Positions 35,770 to 48,175 are shown, numbered from the stretch's first letter. The stretch is 64,000 nucleotides of DNA from Loxodes magnus (GCA_946699065.1 CAMPDV010000224.1:124001-188000), one strand, 5' to 3'. Notes: generated by a model from the sequence alone, not told the origin. Numbers and translations are program-made.

Positions 35770-36582
35770 AGAACCATTACTAAACATCCAATCTGTGTCT
35801 TCAAGTTCTTTTATTTTTTTTTTCAAATTTTAAGTAGAAAACTCTTCTGATTCTCCTAAATCTTCGTTATCTCATAGGAATCCTTCTTATTTCTCCTTTT
35901 TTACAGTTCTTGGTTCTAATTCTTTTCTTTAGGGCTTTATTTCGGCATCAAACTTGTTTATGTTGTTTTAATACTTTCTTTGTAGCGAGTTTGTTTACTA
36001 TTGCTTTTAGGTTTTTCCATATGGCTAACTTTAAGAGAAGTTTGGTACAAATAGAGAAGGTTGCATCTTATAGTAATGAGAAGGAAGTTGAATCATTTGA
36101 CTTGAATATTATTACAAATAAGGTGGATTGAAGGGAAGATATGGCTGCTACATCTGATTGTATTATTAATATTGAGGAGGTCTTTGATATTGATACTGAT
36201 TTACTGATTCTTAATAAGATACTCCTTAAAAGGAGCCTGGAATTTCGGTTTCTTATTCTTCTTCGTCTAGAAATGGTTAAAGATATTACTCTACTTCTTG
36301 CTAATCTTGTTACATCTATTAATAACCCATACCTTGTTACATTTAATGGTTCATTCCATACTATTACTAGTTATTTAACTAAGGAATAAATTCAGGTGCT
36401 TCAGGGTTAATCCCTGTCTATATCGGCTAACTAGTTCCACTTTATAAAAAAGTCTGAGATTAAGTGTTTTACGAATGAGCATAAGGATAGCTTTATTGAT
36501 TGAAAGGAGTTACCTAAGTACTTCTTTAGCTATGATTAAAAATATTCTAATAAGCATAAGGTGTTTGACTGTTATAACTCAT
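35737..36582 (-). CDS. Gln/Tyr-rich low-complexity protein with PAM2-like motif
   Basis: 281 residues starting MSYNSQTPYAYQNIFNHSQ. The first 200 residues are prion-like, rich in Gln, Tyr, Asn, Pro and Met (QYGMNHQMQQGMGYQQMQQ; YQYQRPPQYQQYNQMQQPY). Near residue 60 is GINPEAPEFIPQL, a good match to the PAM2 motif that binds the MLLE domain of poly(A)-binding protein. The C-terminal third is charged (FDAEIKPQRKELEPRTVKK) with two Trp in acidic contexts (FLWDNEDLGE; DTDWMFSNG). Gln is written with TAA, TAG and CAA. The expected role is an mRNP or translation/deadenylation factor; which one is not clear. The short plus-strand ORFs at 35910-36389 are its shadow. Confidence 0.8.
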
Positions 36583-37765
36583 TTTTTATTTTTAAATTTC
36601 ATTTACTTCATTTAATAAACAAAGCTATTAGCTATTCAAATCTCTTCATTCCTTTAATATTAAAATCCTTTAAATTATTCTTCTATCTTCCTCTCAATTT
36701 CCCTCACTTTATCTTATACACACTTTTCTTTACCAATTCTCTGGTTTCTAAATGTTAATTTTAGACCTTATTTAAACTCTCCATCCTTTATATTACTCAC
36801 CTACTCTTTCTATTAAAGTACCAATAGGTAAAAGCATTTCGTTAGATACAAAATTTGAATTTTATTGAAAGAATACTTCAAAAAGTGAAGTCTTACTACT
36901 AAAACTATTCTGATACATGTTTACTACTTGCAAAGCACAAATATATTATATAGATACTTTATGCTTTTTAGTATAGATTATTTATTAAAAATCGTCTATA
37001 AATAGAAACCTTAATCTTTGTTTCTTCATTGTAGATCTTTTTAAAATAAGCTGCTTGTCTCTTGGTATTTAGAGATAGTTATTCCAAACTTAATGTTCAT
37101 TATTACCACTTAAAGGCAAATTCTTTTATTCTTTTCTTAATTAAAGAATCAAGAAAAATCTGCTTGAAACAACTTTTAGCTGTATTAGTTACTATTAATC
37201 ATTATAACTAAGTTACCAGTATATAAGCTAGCTAACTGAACGTATCCAATGCTCTTTTTCCAATCCTAGGTGATTCATCTAATTACTAGTATTTAGTTGA
37301 CTGTATATTATAAGCAAGTATAATAGCTGATTTAAGATGATTCTAAGTTTGAGTATCGCTTGGTATGTTTACTAAGTTATCTACTTTTTAAGGAATTAAG
37401 TAAGCCATTTTCAAGCATAAGGAAGAAAGTAGTTTAGCTTTAAGCTAATAGTAAGTGAAAATAGTTCTGATAGTTAAATGATTGCTTGGTCAGAACTAAA
37501 TTATAAGTAGTCTTGCTGCTGATCTGCTTACTATATATTGGATAAAGACTTATAATATAGAACTAGCAATCTGCTTAGATTCCATATAACTTATAGTTCC
37601 TAGTATTATTAAATAATTAGGGTGTGATTAAATACTAAATGGCTATTTAGAGATATAAGGTAGATGTATCTTAAAATATATTAAGTAGATGCTAATTAGA
37701 TCCTCCAGTTTGAATATGAATCGTTACATATATCAAACTTTTTAATTAGTACAACTTTGATATAA
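36583..37765. other. AT-rich stretch with one perfect inverted repeat
   Basis: No supported gene. AGTTCTGA at 37463-37470 and TCAGAACT at 37490-37497 form a perfect 8-base inverted repeat. The part just right of 36583 should contain the promoter of the PAM2-like gene. Confidence 0.4.
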
Positions 37766-38512
37766 ATGAAGGAGGAATAAAGGAGACTAAAGAGAGAATA
37801 TGACTTGATCGCTACATTTAGCTTCATTATAAAGCTTCATAACAAGTTATTTAGCTATAAATATCCCTCATTTACTTATTATCGATAAAGCTATTGAACA
37901 GCTCTAAGAGGGTTAACCTTTGTAATAAAAATAGACAAAAGTGCATATTTCAGTTTGTCTTAGTTATAAAAATATAAGAGTTAAGTTTAAAGAGTATTTA
38001 CACTTTAAATAAACTCAATGCTATATTAAATAGAAATTGCATACATTAAGAAAGAACAGGTAATAAATATATGGCTATAGAAGAGAGCAAAGAAATAGAG
38101 TAAATTCGGTTAATTACCTGAACACAAAAAATTAAAATAAGTAGTAGGTCAAAGCAAGAAAGTAGGTATATAACTAATTTTTTTTAGTTGATAAAGTTAA
38201 TATTATACTCAGCGTGAAAACAAAATTAAGGGTTTAATATAAAAAAGTAAAGTAAGCATTTTCTAAAATAGGAATAGAAACAATTAGTAGTGATTATCGA
38301 AGCTATTTTATGATTAAGCTCAATAATTTTTATTTCGATGATTTAAAATTCATAACTGCACTCATTTATAAAATGTTGCATTCAAACAGAAGTTTACTTT
38401 ATTTTTTGGTTATTTATTTTAAATACCTCAAGAGTAAAAAATCTAGCTAAGCTTTTATTATATAATTGATTATTAAGTGAATGGAAGAATGATAATCAGT
38501 TAAGCTTTTTGA
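37766..38512 (+). CDS. hypothetical basic protein
   Basis: 248 residues from ATG 37766 to TGA 38510. The first part looks gene-like (MKEEQRRLKREYDLIATFS; AYIKKEQVINIWLQKRAKK); later parts approach background composition. A possible intron begins at the GTAGGTATA near 38162. No family recognised. Confidence 0.35.
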
Positions 38513-38665
38513 TAATGTAGAAAGAAAACGCTACAATAGATTTAATTTATAGTAGCACATTTGACTGAGTAAGTATAGATAACATTTGATAAGGTTCTAA
38601 AATGTTAGCGTATATAACTATACACATCTCATTAAGAATTTATCTAATAATAAAATAATTATAAA

Positions 38666-41290
38666 TCATGCTAAGTATTCAAAGTGGCCTTTTACTTCTA
38701 TTTATGTTTCGTTCTGCTTAAAATCATCTAGCTTCTGATTCTTTTTATTCTTTATACTTTATAAAAATTATTTTACTCGGAGACTGTTTGGAGTTTCTTG
38801 CCAGTACTTCTTATAAGATGCTTCTTAACTACTATTTTAATTTTACTGAATTTTGTCACAGTTTGATCCAATTGGCGTTTAAAAGCTTTTGTAATTTGAC
38901 ATATCAGGTCCTTACTAGTTTCTCCATCTTGCATCGTCATAGAGGATTTCCCATACAGGTTTTTATCTAGAAATTTAAAATTTCTATTTCAAAGTCTTTT
39001 ATGCTGCCTATTGTTTTACAGGTTTAACCTCAGCATAAGAAACTGCTTACTTTAAATATTTGTAAATCAATTAAGTTGTCTTATCCTAGCTATTTATAAA
39101 TACCTAAAGATCTCCTTACTACTCAGCAAAATTCTCAGCTCTCTTTAGGTAATGATTAGCTTTCTATATCTAAGACGACTTGAAATACTAAGTTTCACAT
39201 AAATGAACAGTATTCTTTACGAGATAAATTATTGGGCAGTTAGCCAAATTATAGGAAACATCGCCTCACATATTTTCACTAAATTACAGACTTCTATCAT
39301 TCTAAAAGAAAGTTATTAAAGCCATTCCTAGGAAAACCTAAAATTAGTTTGGATCTAGTTTACTGAAATTCTATAGATCTTATTACTCTATTATTTGTCC
39401 TAGTGTCTGGATTTTTTATCGAGCATCTAGATCATCAATTCAAGTCCAGTTCAGAAAACCGCTTTTACTGTTAGCACTTAAGCTTTTATCTTATACAATA
39501 TTTGTACCTAATAGCAGTTTTTTTATATTTTCTTATTCAGGATAATTTAACGAATTTTTTCTTTAGGGTGTATAATGCTTTAACTTTTACTGAGACTTAG
39601 ACTAAATAGCTTTCAGTGTTTTTTTCTGTTTCGTTTACAAAGAAATAACATGATCCTATATTTTTTGTTTCATCTTCTTCTACAAACTTGCCATATCATT
39701 TATCAACTTCATACCTCTATCTCTATTGATTTTGAGGTTTTCTCTGTTTTAGCTACCTTCTATTTTTACTGAGAATAAGATACTATCATAATTTCTAGTA
39801 GATATGTTTTGCTCTTCTAACTTACTCATGCTTTATGTCTAAGATCCATTAAAAATATTAAACTCTCGTGTAGAATTTGCGATTTCAGAACTTAAAGCGA
39901 AAGGTTATAAATATTAAACTCTGTCAGTCTAGTTCCCTAGATTAAAAAATTAGTCGTACTTAAAATCTTAACTTAAGGAATTGCCCCAGATTGATCTATT
40001 TATTTTGTATTAAGTTATCTTTTATCATTGATCTTTTGTTTGAGAAGTATTTAGGCTTTTAATGCTGCTTTTTTTCTTCGGAACTTGTTATTTAAAAAGA
40101 GCAGTTTTGGTTTAAGGCTTAATTTGTGTCTAATCTTTATGATTAGATTTCTTATCTTCTATATCTAGAGTCTTTCTGCTTTATTTCTAGTTTTTAATTT
40201 ATTACTTCTAAGGTTTCTACTCTTTCTTTTAAATTTTCTTTATAGTATCTATATCTTCATCCTCTATTGTTTGTCTTATCTCTTCGATTATCTAAAGTTA
40301 TTATTGCATTTTTCGGTCTTTTTTCAGATCATGCTTTTCACTAAAACTATTAGATTCTTATCCTTCATTTGAATCCTTACTTATAGTTCTTTCATTTTGC
40401 AGTTCTTCATCAAATATACTTTCTTATATTTGATTATTGCCTTTTCTTTCTGTATTTTCCTCTTAAAATGCTTGCTATTTAATAAAATTTTGATCTAAAA
40501 CAGTCTGTTGAATGCTAACTTCCTAAGACTTCTGAGTATCTTCCCTTATGAAGTTCATAGTTTCTTCCTTTTCAAGTTCTTCCTCTTGGATAATCTAAAA
40601 AGGCTAAAATTACTTAGTTTCTTCTAATATAAAAGACTTAGATACCATCTAATCATTATCAAAGCTACTATCATTGAAAGAATCATCAATCATAGATGCA
40701 TTTAGACTTTGCATTTTTAGGTTTATCTATAGCTTATCCTAAATCTTGCTAAGTAGCTAGTTATTTAGATTTTATTTGAGGAAGTTAAATTGAAGTATAT
40801 AGCTTTAGTCTAATTAGTCATATGAAACTCCAAGTTCACATATATTAGTATCATTCTAAATCACTTTTTTGTTCTAAGAGACATTTCTTTTCCTATTCTG
40901 CATGTTTAGTAAGAATGATTATCTCTATATCTTCTCATCTATTCCTATTCCTATTGTGAATCTACGCTACATCACTATTTTCTAGCTTTTTCACTTTCCG
41001 CTCTTACTGAATGATTTTATCAAGACCCTTAGTTGCTTCTTCTTATTCTCTTCTTCGTTCTAATCCATAGAATCAAGATAAATTTAATGCCCTTTCAATA
41101 CAACCTCTCTCACTTATTCCCAAGTCATAGTAACTTAAATATCATCAACCGCATTTTTGTCCTTATAAAGCAACTACAGCGTTTCTTGGTTTTTTTTATC
41201 TAGTATACTTTGGATCTGTTCAAATGCGGATTAGCTTTGTTTCAATCTTTCGTTAACTCTATTAACGCAAATACTTAATCTTTTAGACAT
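38666..41290 (-). CDS. 874-residue coiled-coil / low-complexity protein
   Basis: One frame without intron from ATG 41290-41288 to TGA 38668-38666. The N terminus is a helical region (MSKRLSICVNRVNERLKQ). The middle 400 residues are Gln/Glu/Lys/Ser-rich and probably disordered, with acidic patches (IIQEEELEKEETMNF; LQIIEEIRQTIEDEDID). The last 250 residues look folded (GFLNWTWIDDLDARQKIQ; CPIIYLVKNTVHLCETQ; KANHYLKRAENFAEQQGD). The purine-rich coding strand and many Glu/Asp/Ser codons separate it well from background. Possibly a cytoskeletal or basal-body protein; family not recognised. Confidence 0.78.
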
Positions 41291-41805
41291 TGAAGCAAAT
41301 ATGAAAATAATAATTCTAAGAATAAACTCTTTTATTCTATTCTCCCTCTTTAACACTTCCCACTATCCTTTCATATAGTTAAGCATGCTACTCCTTATAT
41401 ATTAAGTGCTTAATTAATACCTTCTTCTCTTTTTTTCCTCTTAGAAACTTTTAAAAAGCAGCTTCTGTTATAAAAGCTTGTGTATATACTTAATTTAAAG
41501 TGACATAGATAGGAAGTATAAAAATAGCAGTAGCATATGGTAATGATAATAATAAGAAAGCTTCATTCTAAATCACATCTAAAGGCTTAAAGCACTTCTA
41601 CTTATACTCTCAATACCTTACCCTTATTTATCTTACTTACTTCATCTTTTACTCTTATTGTAAACTTTAATTCCTGAAGTTTTAAAGACCTAGCTTTATT
41701 AACTCTTACCTATCCTAGATAAATTTGGCTTTATTAAGAAAGGGAAGTGTAAGAAGAAAGTAGAATTAAAGCTTAGGTATAGTAGGATATTTAAAGGCTG
41801 TAGTT
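41291..41805. other. AT-rich stretch between divergent genes
   Basis: Promoter region for the genes on both sides; nothing else supported. Confidence 0.4.
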
Positions 41806-43069
41806 ATGGATTAAGAATTGGTTTTATAAGGTAAATGAGAACTTAAGGCGTCCAGTTAAAATAGTAAGGGTTTAAATTATAATTACTACTGGTTAGCTTA
41901 ATTTAGGATATTAAGAAGGTTAGAATCTTCTCAGTAAAGAGAAAGAAGATTCAATAATAGGTAAATAAGCCATAGAACAGGATAAAGCTTCAAGAGTTAA
42001 TTCAGTTACTTAAACAGATAATTCAAAGACTTAGATACTAAGCAAAACAGGTATAAGAGGTTAGTCTTAGATAAATAGTCTCGTAGCATTAATTAAAGAC
42101 ATTGCATAATTTACTTAAGCAGAGTAATTAATAAGAGTCTTCCTGTTCCTTACATTTGCTACTTAATTCCAGCAAAATTTTACTAAATAGCTATTTAGTT
42201 AATTATGCTAGCAAGAAAAAGCCAAAATGGTATTAGTAAATATTCTTCAAAAAGCTTAATAAATATAAAGGAAACTTGATTAATCAAATCATCCTCAAAG
42301 CTCTATTTAACAAGGTTCTAAGGAGTAAATTCTTACTTTCCTTAACAGTATAAAATCTAAGCATTAAGACAAAGGTATTCAGATTATATAGAGGTAGATA
42401 CTAAATACTTTAGTCTTCAATTTCTTATTAAAATCTAATTTATTAACTTAAACCAAATTTAGTTTTGAATCATTAGCTAATTTTTAAATACTTCAATCGT
42501 CATTTTAGAGATTAAGTAAAATTAGAAGACAAAAGCTTAAAAATACTAGTACTGGAGATGCTAAGAGCATCTCACTAGATTATTTTTCCTTTATATTGAT
42601 TGATTTATAAAAAGAATTATATTAAATAAGAGCATGGAGAGAGTGTTCATTTATAAGCATTTAGTAACTACTCTACATGAAAACCATACTAATGACTATA
42701 TAGCATTATAAGTAAACGAAGTAATATAATAGATATCTCTAAAGCATAAGCTTAGTCTATAAGAGTGAGATACTAGAATAAAGTATTGATTTAGTTAAAA
42801 CTGAACTAAACAAATTCAGATTACAAATATAATCCTTTTAAGATTAGAAAGTAGTTTCATTGAGTAGCTAAATTAAGTAGAGTGAAGTTCTAAAATATGC
42901 TTAATTATATGCATCATATAATAGTTATGCTATCCTCGTCTACTCACTTAGAGATACTAATAATAGCTGGGGATTTAGTATCTATATCTATGTTCTAATG
43001 CTTGTATACTAATATCTGTTAAAGATTTTTGCTTATTGTTACTATTAGTTTGGTAAATAGGAGAATTGA
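41806..43069 (+). CDS. hypothetical protein with polar body and C-terminal membrane segment
   Basis: 412 residues after removing a 25-base intron at 41831-41855. The body is polar and helical (NLLSKEKEDSIIGKQAIEQ; KAKMVLVNILQKAQQIQRK; VKTELNKFRLQIQSFQD). The end is hydrophobic (FSIYIYVLMLVYQYLLKIF) before TGA 43067-43069, so it may be tail-anchored. No family recognised. The intron near the start is the least certain part. Confidence 0.5.
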
Positions 43070-43272
43070 GTATAGTAATATGTGTCTTCTATATACTACA
43101 AGCTCTTATTATTGAGTTAGAGTTCTGATTAAATACCTGACTAAATAAAAGCTTCCACATTCCTATAAAATCAAAGCAAATAGGGTTGGTATAGTAAAAG
43201 ACTAATTAATTTGCTTTAAACTATTTTCTTTATACTTTTGAAACTTTGATCTCAATTTAAAATTAGAGAAAG

Positions 43273-44077
43273 ATGATGAACGAACTTTCAATATCAGACT
43301 TACTTAATGAGAAAGAGTCTAAAACTAGGAGATAAAAAGAACTATTCTAGTAATAAAGACAGCCAGAATAAAGCTCTTTTCAGAATCTTAAGGAAAACTA
43401 AGAAATTTCATTGACTTACTCTACTGTAAGGTTTTAATATTTAGGACTCGGATTTTTTAGGATAATCAGATAAAATTAATTCAATTAGAATCGAAGATAT
43501 GTAGTAAGAACTCGCTGTGGTACCTGAAGAGGCAGGGGAAGAAACTATGCCTTTGTAAATTCATAATAACTGCCCTACGTGCTAGTGTGGGCTAATTGCA
43601 ACTCTACCTGAAAAACAGCAAAACGAATTTTAGGAAACTCAACCTCTGTCTCTCCTAGGAAGCTATTTACTTACATCTCAGTACTTTAAAAATAAATACA
43701 ATGATAAAAATCCAAGCCTTTGGTAAGAATTTATGAAGCAAGCAAGTGAAAGCATTTCACAAAATGAAATGCAATCTAACGAATAATAATAGTAGGAAAG
43801 CTCAAACTAAAGTGATCCTTTGTTATCTAAACTAGAGAGCTTTTAGACATCATCAAAGATGTAAGAAAATCTTGTCTCAACTACCAAAACTTAGGACATT
43901 TTGAAGAATTACAAAAAATCAAGTGATCAAGCAGGGTACTAAACAACACAAGTTGATAACAAAGCAGTAGATTATAAGTACTTTCTAATGAAGCATGGAA
44001 GTGTTTCTAAATAAACAGCGTCACCTTCTGTTATATTTAAGGAAAGAATCTTTAGAAGAACATTAAATCAGTTCTGA
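43273..44077 (+). CDS. polar hypothetical protein, one intron
   Basis: 261 residues after removal of a 19-base intron at 43426-43444. It starts MMNELSISDLLNEKESK and runs through a Glu/Gln/Ser-rich, largely disordered region with a possible metal or disulfide pair (CPTCQC). The C terminus is IFKERIFRRTLNQF then TGA 44075-44077. If that TGA is Trp, coding-like sequence continues (SYIEELKSELSKGKSS near 44,400), but it would collide with the opposite E2-like gene. No family recognised. Confidence 0.6.
43426..43444 (+). other. 19-base spliceosomal intron
   Basis: The sequence is GTAAGGTTTTAATATTTAG. It joins SLTYST to DSDFLGQSDK and restores the coherent frame. Confidence 0.75.
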
Positions 44078-44317
44078 AACCTTTATTTTATCACTGTGTT
44101 TCTATGTAAGACCCATTTCTTCATTTACTATTCCTATTTAATCAAACCTTTATCATTATAGTAGTAAAATCTAAGTGCTAAGTTTATCACTTTCTTATCC
44201 AAATAACATATTTGGTATCTTAGGTGGTAGAATAGCTTATTAATAACTTGTAGAAAGGTAATATAGCAAGGTAGAAGGATTAATTAATTACTCTAATCCT
44301 TTCAATGGTTATCAAAC

Positions 44318-45157
44318 TCATTCTTTAAGGATCGAAGTTATAAGATTCAATCCCAGAAGGAAAAGCATTAATATAAAAGTTATATTGAGGAGTTAAAAAG
44401 TGAGTTGTCTAAGGGGAAAAGTTCTATATAAGTCAGTATGCTTAAATAAATGTTAATATTTCATCTAGAAGTCTCCAATTTCCATGCATTCACCGTTAAG
44501 CGAGTAATTTACAAACTGACCTACCATTTCTTTATAAGAAGCTATATCACACTTCCTACTCTTTTGCTTACTATATAGTTATATCATGTTGTCTCCTCTC
44601 CTCTTTAAGCCTCTTTTCTGCTACTCTTGGTAATTAGGATAAAACCTGATATCTCATAGCAATCCTCCTTATAGAGTTTGCTAAACTATTTAAACAAACT
44701 AGTCAGATTAATTATCTCTGAGTTCAGCTAAATACACATTTACTTGATTGTTAGGAATGAGTTGATTGAAGTTAAGAACTAATTAGTCTAATTCTTTAGT
44801 GATATCAGATATCTTATAGCATACGTTTCAATTTTAAGGCATTATTTGGGGTAATAAGACTGAACCTGTGAATATATCAATATTCAAATGGCATACTTTA
44901 TTTAGGCATCTTATTTAGGGAGATGAGAAAGGAAAATCAGGAGGAAAAGTGATTTCGAAGTTAAAATAAGCTCCTTTATAAAGAGATTTTTAATTAACCA
45001 CTATATCAACAGTTATTTTATACGGGAAACTATTCGAAAGGAGACCAAAGCGAACTTAGTTTCTGTATCTCTAATTATCCGAAAAGGTTTGTAGTAATTT
45101 AAAATCATTAGCAGCAACGCTGTTTATTATGGTGTTTCCGCGGTTTATTTTTATCAT
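44318..45157 (-). CDS. ubiquitin-conjugating-enzyme-like protein without the catalytic cysteine
   Basis: 279 residues. Residues about 15-150 have the UBC (E2) fold pattern: YKITVDIVVNQKSLYKGAYF, then FEITFPPDFPFSSPQIRCL, then HLNID in place of the usual HPNI, then TGSVLLPQI followed by W. In active E2s this last block is G-x-V/I-C-L, so the catalytic Cys is Leu or Val here. The segment order is most like the UBC12/UBE2M type. Such inactive E2 variants (UEVs) act as partners of active E2s. A 130-residue tail of unknown function follows. The stop TGA is 44320-44318; the last 30 residues are weak. Confidence 0.75.
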
Positions 45158-45835
45158 TTTATTTTATTATGCAAAGCTTAATTAAAATACATTAGGGTAT
45201 TCTTATAATTCACTCCTATTAATTTCCTTATTTAGCACTATAAATATGCTCTTTATATATAGTGAGATAAAAGCTAGAAGATCTTACGATCATTCCTATC
45301 TTTCTTATATGAGAAATGATAGTACCATAGACTTAGTTTATGGTACTAGAAGTTAAGATATAATGATAGCTAATTTTAATGCTTTTAGAAAGTTCTATTT
45401 TTGATAATCTAATGATATCCAATCTTGCTTTATTAGATTTAACCTATTTAAATACTTACCTAGGAGAAATAATTTAGACTTATAGTAAAGTTTATATTAA
45501 TAGCTGAGTCTTAGTTTATAGTATAAATGCCTAGAGCAATTGATCTAATAATGGAAATATATGCTTTAATAGGCTAAAATTTGGTAATGCTGCTTAGTAG
45601 CAATGAGCTTATCTTATGATAAATGAGATGTTTTCTTTCAAGGTTAAATAATAGCACTTCTATATACTTCTAGCAACTATAATTCTATAAGTTAAACACC
45701 TTTTGCTCTTTTTATGATTAATTGGCTTATTTCTGTATATAACTGCTGAGAGAATTTGAAGAGATTTTGAGTTAGTTTTAATTAAGTTGCTAAAAGGGAA
45801 GAATAACGAAAGATAAATAATTAAATCTAATATTA
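45158..45835. other. AT-rich stretch with a hairpin
   Basis: No supported gene. It contains the perfect 10-base inverted repeat listed separately. Confidence 0.4.
45320..45348. repeat. perfect 10-base inverted repeat
   Basis: TAGTACCATA at 45320-45329 and TATGGTACTA at 45339-45348 are exact reverse complements with a 9-base loop. It lies between the E2-like gene start and the fumarase stop. It could be a hairpin in RNA or a dyad binding site; function unknown. Confidence 0.85.
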
Positions 45836-47629
45836 TCACTTGGGACCAAGCATATCTTCTGGCTTTACCCAAGCAATGAACTATTCTTCTGTTAAAATTC
45901 CCAGATTTATTGCTTCCTACATTAAAGTAGTGCCTTTCTTATGTGCAGTCTTTGCTATTCTTGCAGAGTTATCGTAACCGACATGAGGATTAAGTGCTGT
46001 TACTAACATCAATGAGTCTTTCATTAAGGCGTCAATTCTCTTTCTGTTTGCTTGAATGCCAATTAAACAGTTCGTTTCAAAACTTTTTACTGCATCAGAT
46101 AGTAGTCTTGAGCTTAAAAGTACGTTTCTAATAATGTGAGGCTTGAAGACATTCAATTCAAAATGACCACTCATTCCTCCAATAGTTGCTGCCACGTAGT
46201 TACCTTGAACTTGTGCGCACACCATTGATAGAGCTTCACATTGTGTAGGATTCACTTTTCCTGGCATTATACTAGATCCTGGTTCATTTTCTGGCAAGAT
46301 CAACTCTCCAAATCCACATCTTGGTCCGCTACCTAAAAATCGAATATCGTTAGCTATTTTCATCAAACTGGTTGACAGGGTGTTAAGAGCGCCATGATAA
46401 TGAATCAAAGAATCATGTGTTGCTAAAGCTTCAAATTTATTAGGAGCAGTCTGAAAAGGATACCCAGTTTCTTTTGAGATCTATTCAGCAAATTTTTGAG
46501 CGAATCCTTGAGGAGCTGCTATGCCAGTACCAACTACCGTGCCTCCTTGTGCTAGAAAATGCACATCTTACAAGCTTTCTTTTATTCTTTTAATTCCTAA
46601 TTCTATTTATTTAGCATAGCCTGAGAATTCTTAACCTAATCTCAAGGGTGTAGCATCTTGTGTATGAGTCCTTCCAATCTTTATTATATCCCAAAACTCC
46701 TCAACCTTTTTATTAAACTCTATAAGTACTGATTCTAAAGCAGGAATTAAATGTTCATTTGCCTCCATTACTGTAGCAACGTGCATTACAGTTGGAAATG
46801 AATCGTTTGATGATTAGCTTCTATTAACATGATCATTAGGATGTACCAACTTTGCTCCAAACTCTCCTCCTAATATTTCCGTTGCTCTGTTTGCAATCAC
46901 TTCATTTACATTCATATTAGTTTGATTTCCACTACCTGCTTGCCATACTGTTAAAGGAAAATGATCCATTAATTTGCCCTAAACAATCTCATCAGCTGCT
47001 TTTATAATTGCATGTCCTATTCTCTTTTCCATTCCATATTCTATATTAACCATTGCAGCCACCTTCTTTTAAATTCCAAAGGCTCTTATCATTTAATCAG
47101 GAATTCTATCAAAAGGCTGTCCGATCTGAAAGTTCTGGATAGCTATTTACGTTTCAGTTCCCCAGTATCTATCAACAGGTATTTTAACTTCTCCATTACA
47201 ATCATATTCGACTCTAAAGTTAGACTTATTTCTAGAATTTTTTCCCTCAGCTGCTTAGAATCTCTGTTCTAGCTTGATTTCATTATTTTTCTATTTCTCA
47301 ATAAGACGAATATTAAGCTTTTCAGCAATAGACTGTAGCTTATATATCTTCTCCCTAAGACCTATATTCTCAGTTTTAAGCTGAGTATATAGTTTCTTTT
47401 CATAAAACTTCTCTTTCCCTTTCATCAAAACTCCCTGGGTATTCAAATTTTCATCTTCATCATGCCCAACTTCATCCATTTCAACTACTCTAGGTAGGAT
47501 CCCAGTCAAAGAAAACTAGGGGAAGTATTCAGGTAAAACTTTTTCGACAGTCTGTGGACTAACAGTGGAATCTTGCATGGCACATTATTTCAATTCCCCT
47601 AGCTGGACTTATTTGATAACATAGGCCAT
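45836..47629 (-). CDS. FH: class II fumarate hydratase with coiled-coil N-terminal extension
   Basis: 597 residues. Fumarase converts fumarate and malate. The class II core spans about residues 140-597 and has all key motifs: [41 protein letters not shown], and the signature [16 protein letters not shown], ending [11 protein letters not shown] at TGA 45838-45836. The normal protein is about 460-480 residues; here about 140 extra residues precede it in the same frame with no stop: MAYVIKQVQLGELKQ, an acidic stretch, then a coiled coil ([19 protein letters not shown]). No typical mitochondrial presequence is seen. The extension is either a real fusion or a separate upstream gene joined by a hidden intron. 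Start ATG 47629-47627. Confidence 0.92.
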
Positions 47630-48175
47630 TTTTATAATTGAGTACTTTACTTTTCAATTTAAAGCTTACTTTATTTAAATTCTCTGTTTAAGCGTTTAAT
47701 ATCTCTGCTCATTAGGATAATTTTGTTTAGTCCTTTTTTTCTTATTTTTTTCATATCTTAAGTAGTTAATTATTTCTAATATGCTGTGTTAAGCCTATTA
47801 ACCCTTTTTAATTATACTTAACTAGATTTTTGGAAAATCGTATTTTTGCTTTCTACTATGTCTTGGTCAAGTTGATTTATGTTGCTCTATTTGTACTATC
47901 TATCATTAAACGGTAGAAGTTAGATCATTTTAAAAAGAAGACTAGGTAGTTTATTTACCATGCTTGGGTTATTTAAACATTTCTTGTTACTTAGTTTTCA
48001 CTAAGTTAATATATTACTTTACAGCATCGAAATCTTTCTAGCTGCATATTTAGAAAATTTGCTTGATGGATTTGACATTTAAATACTGTTTATTATAGTA
48101 ACTACTTTAGATGGGTTTAATAGTAAGGATTACTATGAAGATATTTTAACAGTCAAAAGAAATCAAATAAGGAGT
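47630..48175. other. AT-rich intergenic stretch
   Basis: Upstream of fumarase, downstream of another minus-strand gene. Nothing else supported. Confidence 0.4.

Noticed and set aside
35910..36758. Three plus-strand ORFs that together look like a gene
   Set aside because: They mirror the Gln/Tyr-rich minus-strand protein with the PAM2-like motif. The unusual GTT/CTT codon use is the reverse complement of AAC/AAG-type codons in that gene.
45660..45872. 70-residue minus-strand ORF overlapping the fumarase end
   Set aside because: It reads the fumarase C terminus in another frame and runs into noncoding sequence.
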